Shown piece by piece: positions 26,861 through 37,204 of a stretch of 64,000 nucleotides of DNA. The first letter of the stretch is position 1; every line of letters starts with the position of its first letter. Source of the DNA: Plenodomus lindquistii (lineage: Eukaryota; Ascomycota; Dothideomycetes; Pleosporales; Leptosphaeriaceae); NCBI GenBank assembly GCA_025504975.1, contig JANUWI010000022.1:186001-250000 (forward strand). The letters run 5' to 3'. Below the pieces are notes generated by a model, which was given only the letters and a program-made list of their open reading frames with translations, did not search any database and was not told the DNA's origin. The translations under genes and the position numbers were made by a program.

Positions 26861-27259
26861 ACTTTACTACGCTAGCTAGAGCTAGAGTTACTATTATATA
26901 GAAGCTATAAGCTATAGTAAAGTTTATATAATCTACTATAGCTAAAGTATAGTAAGCGTAAAAGCTTTAAACTAACTAGTAAAAAATAAAAGCTCTAGTA
27001 TTTAAAATAAAAAATAAAGTATAGTTATAGTATAGAAAATAGCTATTATATAGAAAATCTAGAAAAAAGTTAGACTAGAAAAATATAAAATTCTTTATAG
27101 TAGAGTTTATAAAAAATATAGTAGCTAAATTAAATATACTACTAGAAATCTATCTAGTATTCTATAAAAGCTATTTATAATTAGTTTTAAATAATTTAAT
27201 AAAAAAATAGCGTGTTTCTAACTAGCAACCTAATTCTATCTAGATAAATAGCTATAAAA

Positions 27260-27400
27260 AATAAAAAATTAAAAATATTCTAAAAAAATACTAAAAAAAA
27301 TTATAAAGTAAAAAGTATTTAGTCTAGTAAAAAAGTTATAAATGTTTAACCTAGAAACTAGAAGTAAATTTAAAAAATAATAAATATTTAAAAAAATAGA
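27260..27400 (+). pseudogene. Chromovirus I chromodomain remnant
   Basis: A short block after integrase reads K-K-Y-L-V-x-x-K-x-Y-K-x-L-T-x-K-L, matching the chromodomain core (KYLVKWKGY...TWEP); the stop codons stand at the Trp/Gln positions. In chromoviruses this domain directs integration to heterochromatin through methylated histone H3. The copy in element II (45700-45840) is easier to read. It defines the chromovirus class. Confidence 0.7.
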
Positions 27401-29356
27401 AAAATACTTATAGAGCCTTCTAAAAAATACTATAAAAAAAAGCGCTAAAGAAAAAAACTACTAGAAAAATACTAGAATAGAATTTAATAAAAAGCTACTA
27501 TACTAAAATAATATAAAAAAAGAAGTTTATAGCTAGAAAGTTATATAGATTTACTATAATTAACTAGCTAGTATTATAAAAAGCCTAGGGAAAAATAAAA
27601 AGTTTCTAAAAAAAACTAAAAAATAAAAAGTAATAATACAGAAAACTAAGCTAAAGTATTAAAAGTAGGCTAGAAAAAAAAAATATAAAAAGTAGCTAGA
27701 AATAGCCTAGAAAGTTCTTAAATAAGTAGAGAAGTAGTAGAGAATAGATAGCTTATATAGAAAAAATAAAAATAAAAGTAAAATAAAATTTAATTTTAGT
27801 AGTAAAATAGCTAAATAAAGTTCTAAAAAATTTTTAGAAAAAGTTTTTAGTAACTACTATTTATCTACTACTTTCTACTTTATCTATAGAAAAATGTCTA
27901 GTAAATATTACTAGTATTATAGTAAAAGTAAAAAATAAAAGTAAAAAAATTAATTATTTTATTTCTAGAATAAAAAATATTTATTAATACTACTAGATAT
28001 AAAAGTATACTAACTATTAATTAAATAAAAGCCTCGAATATTTTCTCTATAATTCTAGTTTCTCTATATTATTAGAATAGACTATAGTATTTTTTTTATA
28101 CTTTTTTCTAATACTATAGTAAAAGCTAGTAGAGTAGCCTTTAGTAGTAGAGTAGTATAGAAAAAAAAACTAGATAGTAAAGCTATTTTCTCTAGAGTAA
28201 CTACGCCTAGCTAGAATAATAATAAACTTTTTTTTTTTTTTTTTATTATTTTTTTAAAGTATAGGCTTTTAGTAAACTTTACTATAGTTAAATAACTTTT
28301 TAGTAAAAAATTTATAGCTAAAGAAAAAAATATTAAATAAAAGCTAGTTAGTAGCTTTAAAAATAGTAGTAGTAGCTTTAAATTTACTATAAAAAAAACT
28401 AGAGATAATAAAAAAAGTAGTCCTGCTCTAGTTATAAAAAAAGTAAAGCATAGTAAAAAAAAAAGGCTTATATAGAGATTTATTAGAGGCTTTAGAAAAA
28501 GTCTTGCTATATAGAGCTAATTAACTACTATAAACTAGAGAATTTTTATAATTAGAGTTATTTTTAACTCTAGAAAGACTAGCACTAGTAATAAACAGCT
28601 AGAAAAAGTTAGTAAAAGTTATAAAAAGTAAAATTAGTAATAGGCTTATATTAGAAAATTTACTAGATTTATAGCTATAAATATTACTAGTAAAGCTAGA
28701 CTAGCTACGCTTAACTAAAAACTTAGTTAGAGTTTTAGAAATAGCTTTATAAAAGAGATAGTAAATATAAATAATAGCTAAATTATAAATAGCTCTAATT
28801 TTCTACTTTAAATATTTATAGATACTAAATTTAAAATTTTTAAAGTATTTAATAATACAGAGGTACTACTAAAAGACTTTAGTAGAAATTTAAATAGAGG
28901 TTAGCTAGAATTTAAAAATAAAAAGTAAAAAAAAAACTTACTAGTTTATAGTAAGTATTAGAGGAGTAGTAGTTATTATAAAAATAAATATAAAAGCTAG
29001 TAGAAATATAGTAGTATAAATAGAGCTTTTTAAAATATTTAATATAGTAATAGTTAGCGTTAAAGTTACGCTGTAGTATAGTAAATAAAGTAAAGCTATT
29101 TACTAAAAAAAAATTACTAAAAAAGCCTTTATTACTAGTAGAGGTAGTAGAAGCTTTACTTTTATAAATAGAAGTATTAAAGAACTTAAATATAGTAAAA
29201 GTAATAAAAAAAAATATAGTAGTAAAAAAAAGAATTATAGAAATAAAAAAGTAGCTTTTATATAGTAGAATATTCAAAAAGTTATATAATTACGCGCTAT
29301 TATATACCTTTTATTTAGAAATTATAAAGTAAACGCTTAAGTAAAAAAAAGAGTAA
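27400..29356 (+). other. Chromovirus I 3' non-pol region, A-rich on the plus strand
   Basis: About 1.95 kb between the chromodomain and the 3' LTR, present at the same place in element II. The plus strand is strongly A/G-rich with many Lys/Glu-like codons. A T17 run stands at 28228-28244. A 121-codon minus-strand frame at 28912-29277 is low in complexity (Phe/Tyr/Ile/Ser/Thr) and is broken in element II, so I do not call it a gene. The region may be an extra gag- or env-position ORF that decayed, or untranslated sequence; nothing in it could be named. Confidence 0.6.
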
Positions 29357-29532
29357 TATAATAGGTAGAGCCTAGTCTAGAGCTTTAGTAGTAAAGCTTT
29401 AGAGCTATACTAAAAATAGCTAGAGTATTTTATATAAACTTCTATAAAATTCCTTTCTTTTATATAAAACTATAAGGTAGTTAATTTATTTTAATCTACT
29501 TAGTATTTACCTTTTAGAATCTGCCTACTTTA
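29357..29532 (+). repeat. Chromovirus I 3' LTR
   Basis: Direct repeat of 22249-22424, also 176 bp, followed by the target duplication acttt (29533-29537). Its differences from the 5' LTR are mostly C/T or G/A, for example acgtt versus atact and attcta versus atttta. Confidence 0.92.
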
Positions 29533-29537
29533 ACTTT

Positions 29538-29691
29538 TCTATTTATCTACTTTTTTATTAGCTAATATTAAAACCCTTCTAAGCTCTATAAAAAATACGC
29601 TTTATAAATATATTAATAAGCTTACTCTAGTAGTAAATAGTTTAAATAAACTACCTATAGATATTATAGCCTATTTAATTATAGAAAGCGC
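29538..29691. other. Spacer between elements I and III
   Basis: 154 bp of RIP-degraded DNA separating the right target duplication of I from the left one of III (29692-29696). No feature recognised. Confidence 0.6.
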
Positions 29692-29696
29692 GTTAA

Positions 29697-30113
29697 TGTA
29701 ATAAAGCTATATTCTATTATAATAATAACTCTTAGCTATAGAAGCCTTTTTATAAGCTACCTCTATTTTTCTCTATATAAGCTTATTAAAGATAGAAGAC
29801 TATACTAACCTCTACCTAAACTACCTCTATACTATACCTAGTCTAGATTCTATAAAAATCTCTACTCTACTATTACCTACGTGCTAATATAATAGAGGAA
29901 AAGAGAGAACTTTATAAAGGCCTAGAACTACCTCTAAGCTCTACTTTATATAGCTTACTTTTTTAATAGAACTATAGAGGTATAATTTTTTTATCTTTTT
30001 ATACTAGGCCTATAAAAATATAATTTATTTAGCTTTTTAATCTACACGTACTTCTATATACTTTTAAACTAATTTAGACATTTTTTAGTACTTTATATTT
30101 TTAAACTATTATA
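29697..30113 (+). repeat. Element III 5' LTR
   Basis: 417 bp, starting TGTAATAAAGC and ending ACTATTATA (GCTGTTACA in the 3' copy). All differences I noted against the 3' LTR are transitions, in both directions. The tRNA primer site expected right after 30113 could not be matched to a tRNA. Confidence 0.92.
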
Positions 30114-30599
30114 TTATAAAAAAATTATCTCTCTACTAGTAACAGCCTATATAATATTACTAATTTATTTAAAAAAATTACTTAAATTTTTTAGTTAACT
30201 AGCCTCTAAAACTTTCTAGGTTCTAGCTCTAATTAACGCTAATAGATTTATTAACAATTCTAAAACTAGATTTTAGAGATCTCTAGTTAACTAAAGCCTA
30301 TAGGTTTAGACTTCTATAGTATTACTAGCTTAGATTACTTTTAGAAAAGTTATATTAGATAGCGCTAAAGTAGAGATTTAGAGACTACTAATAACCTAGT
30401 AGGATTAGAGGTAAAGCTAATACCTATCTCTATTAATAAATAATAAATTCTACTTTTTAAAAAATAAAAGGAAATAACTAGCTTTTATAGAAAGGCTATA
30501 AACTTATTAAATATCTAAAATATAGAAGATAGCTAATACTAGCTAATTAAAAAATAATTAAAGTTAAATAGAAGCTAGACCTACTTTAGTAGAACCTAG

Positions 30600-31800
30600 A
30601 AATCTACTAACTATAACTTTTAATAATGCTATAGAAATAATAGCCTAGCTGCGCGCTAAGTTAGCAGCTCTATAGGCTAAAATAAAACTTATTAAAAAAA
30701 AAAATTTTTTCTAACCCTACTTCTAGACTTATTTCTATTTTCTACTAAAAACTTTTAGATTTATTAATATTACTAGTTAACTAGATTACTTTCTAAAGCC
30801 TTTTTTTATATTTTTAAAAAGCTACGTTTATTAGAGCGTACTTTTTCTATCTCTAAACTATTAAATAGAAAGGACTTTATCTATAAATAATAGAAGGCTT
30901 TAATACTAGACTAATTTAAAATTAATAGTAACTACTACTATTCTAAGCGTGCTTATATAGTACTAGTCTAGAGTAGTACTTCTAGTCTAGCTAAAAAGTA
31001 TTTTAAGCTTTAATACCTATCTAATAATAAACCTAACTACTTTTTCTCTATAGAAGCTATAATAGCTATATTTAATAAATACTTTATTACTAGTAATAAA
31101 TAGGCTAAAGTATATAATATTTTTAACTAACTATATATAAAAAAAAATAAAACTTTTTTTACTTTTAAAGCACGTTTTTTAAGCTATACTATAAAAGGAC
31201 GTGTATTATATATAGAATAGATTTACTATATATAGATAAAAATAACTTCTAGCCTATAAATTTCTAGTTAAAGGTTTAAATATATATAGAATAACTCTTT
31301 TCTAGATATAATAAAGTACTTTACTACTTTTAATATAGAAAAAAAAACCTACCTAAAAAATATATATTATTAGAACTTTTTTTATAATAGTACTACTAAG
31401 TTCTAAGCTAGAACTATAGTATAACCTAGTTTAGATACTTTTTAAAAAGAGACTTTAGAAAATATAGTACTATATATAGCTCTCTAAACTTTTTTATAAT
31501 TTACTATAGTACCTCTATAGTAAGTAATAGCTACTCTAGCTTCTAAAAAGGCACTAGATAACTACTATAACTATAGTAAACTAGAACACTACGCTAATAA
31601 ATATCTATTACTATAAATAAAGAAAATTATAATTAAAAATTACTCTAACTAATATTATAACGCTGCTAAAGTACTAGACCTAGAAAAAAATTATATAAAA
31701 AATAAGTAGTTCTAAAAGTATTATACTATTTAAAATTAAATTAAAAATATAACCTATTAAACTTTAATCTTTTAAAACTATTTTAAAGTTTCTATTTTTT
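30600..31800 (+). pseudogene. Element III gag remnant
   Basis: Ancestral gag by position. Near 30650-30700 the frame reads L-R-A-K-L-A-A-L-x-A-K-I-K-L-I-K-K-K, a short heptad-like coiled coil common at the start of fungal gypsy gag proteins. The rest is a long K/R/Q-type reading with many TAG/TAA, with no zinc knuckle I could name. It runs up to the protease at 31840. The boundaries are estimates. Confidence 0.5.
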
Positions 31801-31819
31801 TATACCTACTATTTTATGT

Positions 31820-33190
31820 AACCTAGGCGTAGGTATAAAACTACTATTACTTATTAATACTAGCGCTTAAAAATATCTTTTTTTAAATTTACGTATTATT
31901 TCTTTTTTATTTTCTTTATTTTAAACTAAAGTCTAAAAACTACCTTACCTAGTAATAGTTAGAGGGTTTAAAAACTAAATCTTTTTACTAGTTATAGAAT
32001 ATATCTATCTCTATATAATTATAGATAGATAAAAGATTTTAAACTATCTATTTATTATATTTAATCTAGGAGCTTAGAATGTAATTATTAGAATGTAATA
32101 GTTAAAAAGGTTTAAAATTCTACTAGATATAAATAGGTTCTAGTTATAGTAGCTAGCTATTTACTCTAAAATTTATATCTCTACTTCTCTAATTTTTATA
32201 TAACTCTATTAATAATACTAAAAAAGTATATTACTTTTAATATTAAAAAACAAGACGTACTATAAAAAAAAGAGTTATATAAAAAAACTAGTAGCCTATA
32301 CCTTTTAATTAATTATATTTATAGAATTTTTAGAGCCCTATAATACTAGAACATCCCTCTAGAGATATAAAAACTAGACCTGCTCTAAAAACTTTTTAAA
32401 ACCTTTTCTAGTCTCTAAATTACTATTATTTCCGCTAATACTTTCTATTTTAATATAAAAAAGAAAGAAAATAAGTTCTTTACTACTAGTTTATATAAAA
32501 TTAACTAGATTTTTAAAAACTATAATAGGGAGGATGTTTAAAAAAATAACTATTTAATCTAGAACTAACTCTCTTTCTACTACTAGTAGTATTAGAATGT
32601 ATTTAGTTTATTAGCTATAAAAGAACTACTAGAATACTAACTATATAACTATAAAATTATTCTAAATAAACCTCTATCTAATAACTTTAGCTCTCTATAT
32701 AAGTAAAATACTAAGAACTTAAAAGCTATTAAAAAGTACGTCTAGAAGAATTTATAGAAGAGATTTATAGAAACTAGCTATAGCCTTTTTACTTTTTCTA
32801 TTCTCTATATCTATAAACCTAACAAGTTACTTTATATCTATATTAACTACTAAAAGCTTAACTAGCTTACTTAAAAAAACGCCTACCTAATTCTAAAAAT
32901 AGATAACTTACTAATCTACCTAAATAAAGCTAAGATTTTTACTAAGTTTAATATTTAAGTAGCTTTTAATAAAATTTATATAAATCTAGAGTTTAAAAAA
33001 TATACTACTTTCTATACCTACTATAGATTATATAAGTATAAAGTACTTTTTTTTAGTTTTTATAATAGCCTCTCTACCTATTAAAGGTATATAAATAATA
33101 TACTTATAGATTACTTAGATAATTTCTTTATTACCTATTTAGATAATATTTTTATCTACTTTAAAAACGTCTAGAGCTACTAATAATACG
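31820..33190 (+). pseudogene. Element III protease and reverse transcriptase remnant
   Basis: The protease active site reads L-L-I-N-T-S-A at 31844-31867 (family LIDTGA; Asp to Asn, Gly to Ser). RT follows at about 32750-33190: Y-I-N-Y-x-K-L-N-x-L-T near 32840-32870 (family VDYRKLN), I-F-T-K-F-N-I near 32935-32960, a TYRYxxxKVLFF-like block near 33010-33060, Y-Q-R-Y-I-N-N near 33080-33105, and the catalytic box Y-L-D-N-I-F-I-Y near 33136-33160. The second Asp of the box is Asn. RNase H continues downstream to about 33900. Confidence 0.88.
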
Positions 33191-33199
33191 TTAAGCTTA

Positions 33200-33960
33200 T
33201 TCTAGAAAGACTATAAAAAGTAGGACTATAAGTAGTAATTAAAAAAAGTAAATTCTATATTATTTAAACTAAGTATTTAGAATATATTCTAACTAATAAA
33301 GGAATAGAGGTAGATCTAGAAAAAGTAAAAGTACTTTATAACTAGGTTTAACCTACTACTATAACAGGTATTAAGTTTTTTCTAGGGTTTACTAGATTCT
33401 ATAAATAATTTATTTTTAAATTTTTATAAGTAGCTAAGCTAATAATAGCTCTATAAAGTCCTTTAACTCTATTTATATAGACTAAAGATTATTAAAATAG
33501 CTTTAAAAAGCTAAAGTCTTTACTTCTAGTAATTCTAGTTCTATACTACTTTAATTCTAATTATAATATAAAACTAGAAACTAATACTTTAAATAGAGTA
33601 GTAGCTAGAATTATATTTTAAAAACACCTAGATAGTAAATAGTACTCTATAGCTTTTTATAGTAAAATACTTACTAGAGTAGAGTTTAATTAGAAAATAT
33701 ATAATAAAAAACTATTTACTATTATTACTACTTTTAAAAAATAGAAAGCTAAACTAACTTTAGTTTAGTACTAAGTCTAAATATATACTAATTATTAATC
33801 TTTAGAGTACTTTATAAATATAGAAGTTTTAAATTAATAATAAACTAACTAGGCTAAACTTATAGCTTTTTTTAACTTTTAAATTAAATATACTCTAGGT
33901 AAAAGTAATAAACGCGTAGATATTTTTAGTTAATAAAAATAAAATATAAAAGATTTTAAA
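33200..33960 (+). pseudogene. Element III connection and RNase H remnant
   Basis: After the RT box the frame shows the connection segment (V-x-F-L-x-G-F-x-x-F-Y around 33360-33420, family FLGFANFYRRFI). The RNase H core follows: a LETNTL-like stretch near 33560-33600 (family ETDAS), then AFYSKILTRVEFNxxIYNKKLFTII near 33645-33725 and YTNYQSLEYF near 33785-33815. The Asp of the DAS and TDH motifs is Asn. This is the full-length arrangement missing from elements I and V. Confidence 0.75.
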
Positions 33961-34169
33961 GTAGTTTAGTAAAATAATTACTTTTTAGTTTTTTTTAACC
34001 TAGCTAGGCTATACAGCTGTATTAACTCTAAACTAGTAAAGTAATATTTAGAGTCCTTTTTATAAATAACTATTATTTCTTTCTAACTAACTCTAACTAT
34101 ATTACTAGATTTCTTAGAACTAATAGAAGCTCTATTAAAAGAGAACTAATAGTTTTTTAAAAAAAAACG

Positions 34170-34830
34170 CTTTTTACTATTTTTCTAGTATTAAATAGAT
34201 AATAGACTTCTCTTTTATAGTAACTGCCTTTGCGTTTCTCTAGACTCTCTACTCTATATATAATTTATTAAAAAAGTATATAATTAAATATTAATAGTCT
34301 ATTCTAGTACTATAAAAATTTACTAGTTATTTATACTATAATACTACTAGAAAAGAATAGAAGCTATTTATAAATGTTACGTGCGTAACTACGTTACCTA
34401 CTAAAAATTCTATTTAAAATAAACCTAAATTTAAAAGTTTTTTTACTTTTTACTAATTCTAGAGAAATTTATATAATATTTTATAATAGACTTTAAATTT
34501 TTTTTTAAAAACTAATATAGCTAGAATTAGATTCTAGTAATTATTAATTAACTTTTTAAATAAATAATTATAATATTATACTATAAAATAATAGACGCCT
34601 AAAGCTTTATTTAACTATTTATATAATAGGTAAATTAGTTTAAATATATTTCTAAAACTATTATCTCTAACTATAGAGTCTAGTTTATTTTCTAATTCTA
34701 GTCTAAATTCTACTAGATTATAAGTATTAAAATATAACTCTCTACTATCTATTATAAATAAACTAATAGCTAAACTAAAATTAAAAATAAGTATATTAAC
34801 TAATATCTATAGCTATTTATAACGTACTAC
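34170..34830 (+). pseudogene. Element III integrase remnant
   Basis: The HHCC zinc-binding part is near 34355-34410, with K-C-Y-V-R-N-Y-V-T-Y standing for a CxxC arrangement (second Cys pair as Tyr). The catalytic core follows: FIIDF near 34485, a VIINQLFKQI-like stretch near 34535-34565, NYRVQFIF near 34670-34690 (family SDRGVQF; Asp lost) and I-K-I-Q-L-S-T-I-Y-Y near 34725-34755 (family IKxxLSTAYHPQTDG). Order and spacing match Ty3/gypsy integrases. Confidence 0.75.
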
Positions 34831-35359
34831 TAGAATAACTAGAGTAAACTTTTTTTATTTATAAACTAAGCCTAGATAATATTTCTATACACGTTAATAG
34901 AAATAGCTCTATACTAGCTTCTATATAGTTCTAAACTCTAATAGAGCTAGAACTAGTACTACTTAAAAGTAGCTAATTCTATTAAGAAACTTAACTACTA
35001 GAAGGCTTATAATCTAGCTACCTAAATATATAATATTTAGAAATAAGCTAAAAAAAATATAGAAAAGGTATAAAACTAAATGCGTTCTACTATTAACGCT
35101 TACTAATATTCTATTAACTAGAGAATTAGAGATAAAGTTTATCTCTCTACTACTAACCTAGTAACTATAAAACCTAGCTAAAAGTTATCTAAACTATAAA
35201 AAAGTCCTTTTAAAGTTTTTAAATAGATTAGGTATTTTTATAGATTTAAGCTTTTTCTAGGCTCTAAAATACATAACGTGTTTATATCTAATATTCTCTA
35301 TAAAAATTCTAATAACCCTCTACTAGAATAAAAGGCTCTAAAGCTACTAGCTACCTCTA

Positions 35360-35570
35360 TATAAAGCGTAGAGAAGTAAAAGGTTAAAGAAATTCTTACT
35401 AGTAAACTTATTTAAAATAAGCTAAAATATAGAGCTAGCTAGATAGAATATAATCTAGATTTAATCTAGTATCTAGCCTCTAACTTTATAGGCTTTTTTT
35501 ATAAACTATAAAATTTCTACTAGAAGTATTTTAATTATTTAGAACCTTTCTAGGTACTATAGAGATAGCT
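35360..35570 (+). pseudogene. Element III chromo-like C-terminal domain remnant
   Basis: After integrase comes a block reading E-I-L-T-S-K-L-I...L-K-Y-x-A-S-W-I-E-Y-N-L-D-L, then W-Y-L-A-S-N-F-I-G...K-L-x-x-F-Y. This matches the EILDSR...YxVKWxGY...WYPASNF..SPxxLRxFH arrangement seen at the C-terminus of many fungal gypsy polyproteins. It probably helped target heterochromatin. The 1.2 kb from here to the polypurine tract holds nothing I can name. Confidence 0.65.
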
Positions 35571-36770
35571 TTAGGCGTAGAAAAAAAAAGTAGAGAATAT
35601 ATTATAGTTAGTAAATAATTATATTTTATAAATCTAATAGTTTTTCTACTATTAATATATAAAAATTATAGCTAATATATAAAACTAGTATATAGCTTTT
35701 ACTAATAAAACTTTTAGTCTAGTAAGCTAACTATTATAGATAGGTATAAAAGCTTTTTAAAACCTACCTATTTACTACTATAACTTTTTAATTTCTATTT
35801 TACTATTAGAGGTGTTATATACTTTATTTAATTTAAAGTTTTTAGCACTTTTATATTTTAAAAACTTTCTATTAGGCCTATAAATAGGCCTGCGTTTTTT
35901 TTTACTATTAGAAAAACCTAGAGCCTCTCTAGAAAGAGTAGTAGCTAAAGCTACTACGTTTTTTTAGAGAAGCTATATTTTTTAGTGTAAGTCTAAAACC
36001 TTTTTATATAGACTTTAAAGTTTTTTTTATTATACGTAGTAGTTTACTAGTATTATATTAGTTACACTAAAGCTAGTAACCTATATAGTTACTATTTATA
36101 CTATAGAAGTTAATATTTTTATAGCTAAGCTAGCTATAGCTTTTGTATTTACTAGCTTAGTTTTAAACTTTTTTACTTTATTTTTATTAGCTAGTATAGC
36201 CTATGTAGTAAAGCCTTTAAAATTATAGAGTACTACTATAATTTAGTTATATTCTAGTTCTATATATACAGGCACCTAAAAGAGTTAGAAAAAGCTCTAA
36301 GCTTATAGAAAAAAATAGTTATTTACTAGTTTATACTTTTTATTTAGAAATATATAATTAACATACTTTTTTAAGCCTACTAATTTAAATAAATATATAA
36401 AGTTAAATTTATTATAGAACTAGGCCTAGATAGAGCGTAAGTAAAAAATCTAATAGGCTAAAAAGTATATATCTAGAAGTATAGAAATAGGTATTTTTAT
36501 AAAAGCTATTTAGTATTAGTATTAGAAGTAATAATAAGTAGTAATAGAGTACATATAATAGAGGTATAGAGTATAAAAAGTAAAAAAAAATTATAATACT
36601 TAAAAAATTATTATATTCTAGAGTAACTACTAGATTTAGTAGTTATTATAATAATTATTAATAAATAGTAAATAGAAAGTTATATTTACTTTAATAAAAT
36701 AATAATTCTAGAATAGACTCTATATAGAGGTTATACAGAGGATATTTAGATATAAAACTATCTAATTTAA
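35571..36770 (+). other. Element III 3' region without recognisable gene
   Basis: 1.2 kb of AT-rich, stop-filled sequence between the chromo-like domain and the polypurine tract. It includes an inverted word pair attaggcctataaataggcct near 35874. No motif named. Confidence 0.5.
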
Positions 36771-36782
36771 GGCAGGGGGTAA
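36771..36782 (+). promoter_or_regulatory. Element III polypurine tract (plus-strand primer)
   Basis: The sequence ggcaggggg followed by taa lies immediately before the 3' LTR, the position of the RNase H-resistant primer for plus-strand DNA synthesis. The run of G survives because RIP needs G preceded by T (CpA on the other strand). Confidence 0.75.
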
Positions 36783-37199
36783 TATAATAAAGCTATATTC
36801 TATTATAATAATAATTTTTAGCTATAGAAGCTTTTTTATAAGCTACCTCTATCTTTCTCTATATAAGCTTATTAAAAATAGAAGACTATACTAATCTCTA
36901 TCTAAACTACCTCTATACTATACCTAGTCTAGATTTTATAAAAATTTCTACTCTACTATTACCTACGTGCTAATATAATAGAGAAAAGGAGAGAACTCTA
37001 TAAAGGCTTAGAACTACCTCTAAACTCTACTCTATATAGCTTGCTTCTTTAATAGAACTATAGAGGTATAATTTTTTTATTCTTTTATACTAGGTTTATA
37101 AAAATATAATTTATTTAGCTTTTTAATCTACGCGCACTTTTATATACTTTTAAACTAATTTAGATATCTTTTAGTACTTTATGTTTTTAAGCTGTTACA
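36783..37199 (+). repeat. Element III 3' LTR
   Basis: Direct repeat of 29697-30113. It keeps the ancestral CA end (GTTACA) but has lost the TG start (TATAATAAAGC). Followed by gctaa (37200-37204). Confidence 0.92.
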
Positions 37200-37204
37200 G
37201 CTAA

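Larger units (their letters stand above)
22249..29532 (+). mobile_element. Element I: Ty3/gypsy chromovirus, full length, RIP-inactivated
   Basis: A 7284-bp element with 176-bp LTRs and a perfect target duplication, acttt, at 22244-22248 and 29533-29537. Domain order is gag, protease, RT, (deleted connection), RNase H, integrase, chromodomain, then a 2-kb A-rich 3' region. RT before integrase makes it Ty3/gypsy; the chromodomain after integrase makes it a chromovirus. It is a paralogue of element II (40496-47977), alignable end to end, but 198 bp shorter, almost entirely because of a 203-bp deletion near 25195. A purine tract gtaaaaaaaagag lies just before the 3' LTR. Confidence 0.93.
29697..37199 (+). 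mobile_element. Element III: Ty3/gypsy LTR retrotransposon, full length, RIP-inactivated
   Basis: A 7503-bp element with 417-bp LTRs (29697-30113 and 36783-37199). The 5-bp target duplications read gttaa (29692-29696) and gctaa (37200-37204), one C/T apart, as expected if RIP hit one copy. Order is gag, protease, RT, RNase H, integrase, chromo-like domain, 3' region. A G-rich polypurine tract with ggcaggggg at 36771-36779 sits just before the 3' LTR. It is a different family from I/II: LTRs, gag and RT wording do not match. Confidence 0.93.

Noticed and set aside
28912..29277. 121-codon minus-strand ORF
   Set aside because: It is low complexity (Phe, Tyr, Ile, Ser, Thr), antisense to the retroelement, open only because that strand is pyrimidine-rich, and interrupted in the homologous region of element II (47350-47720).
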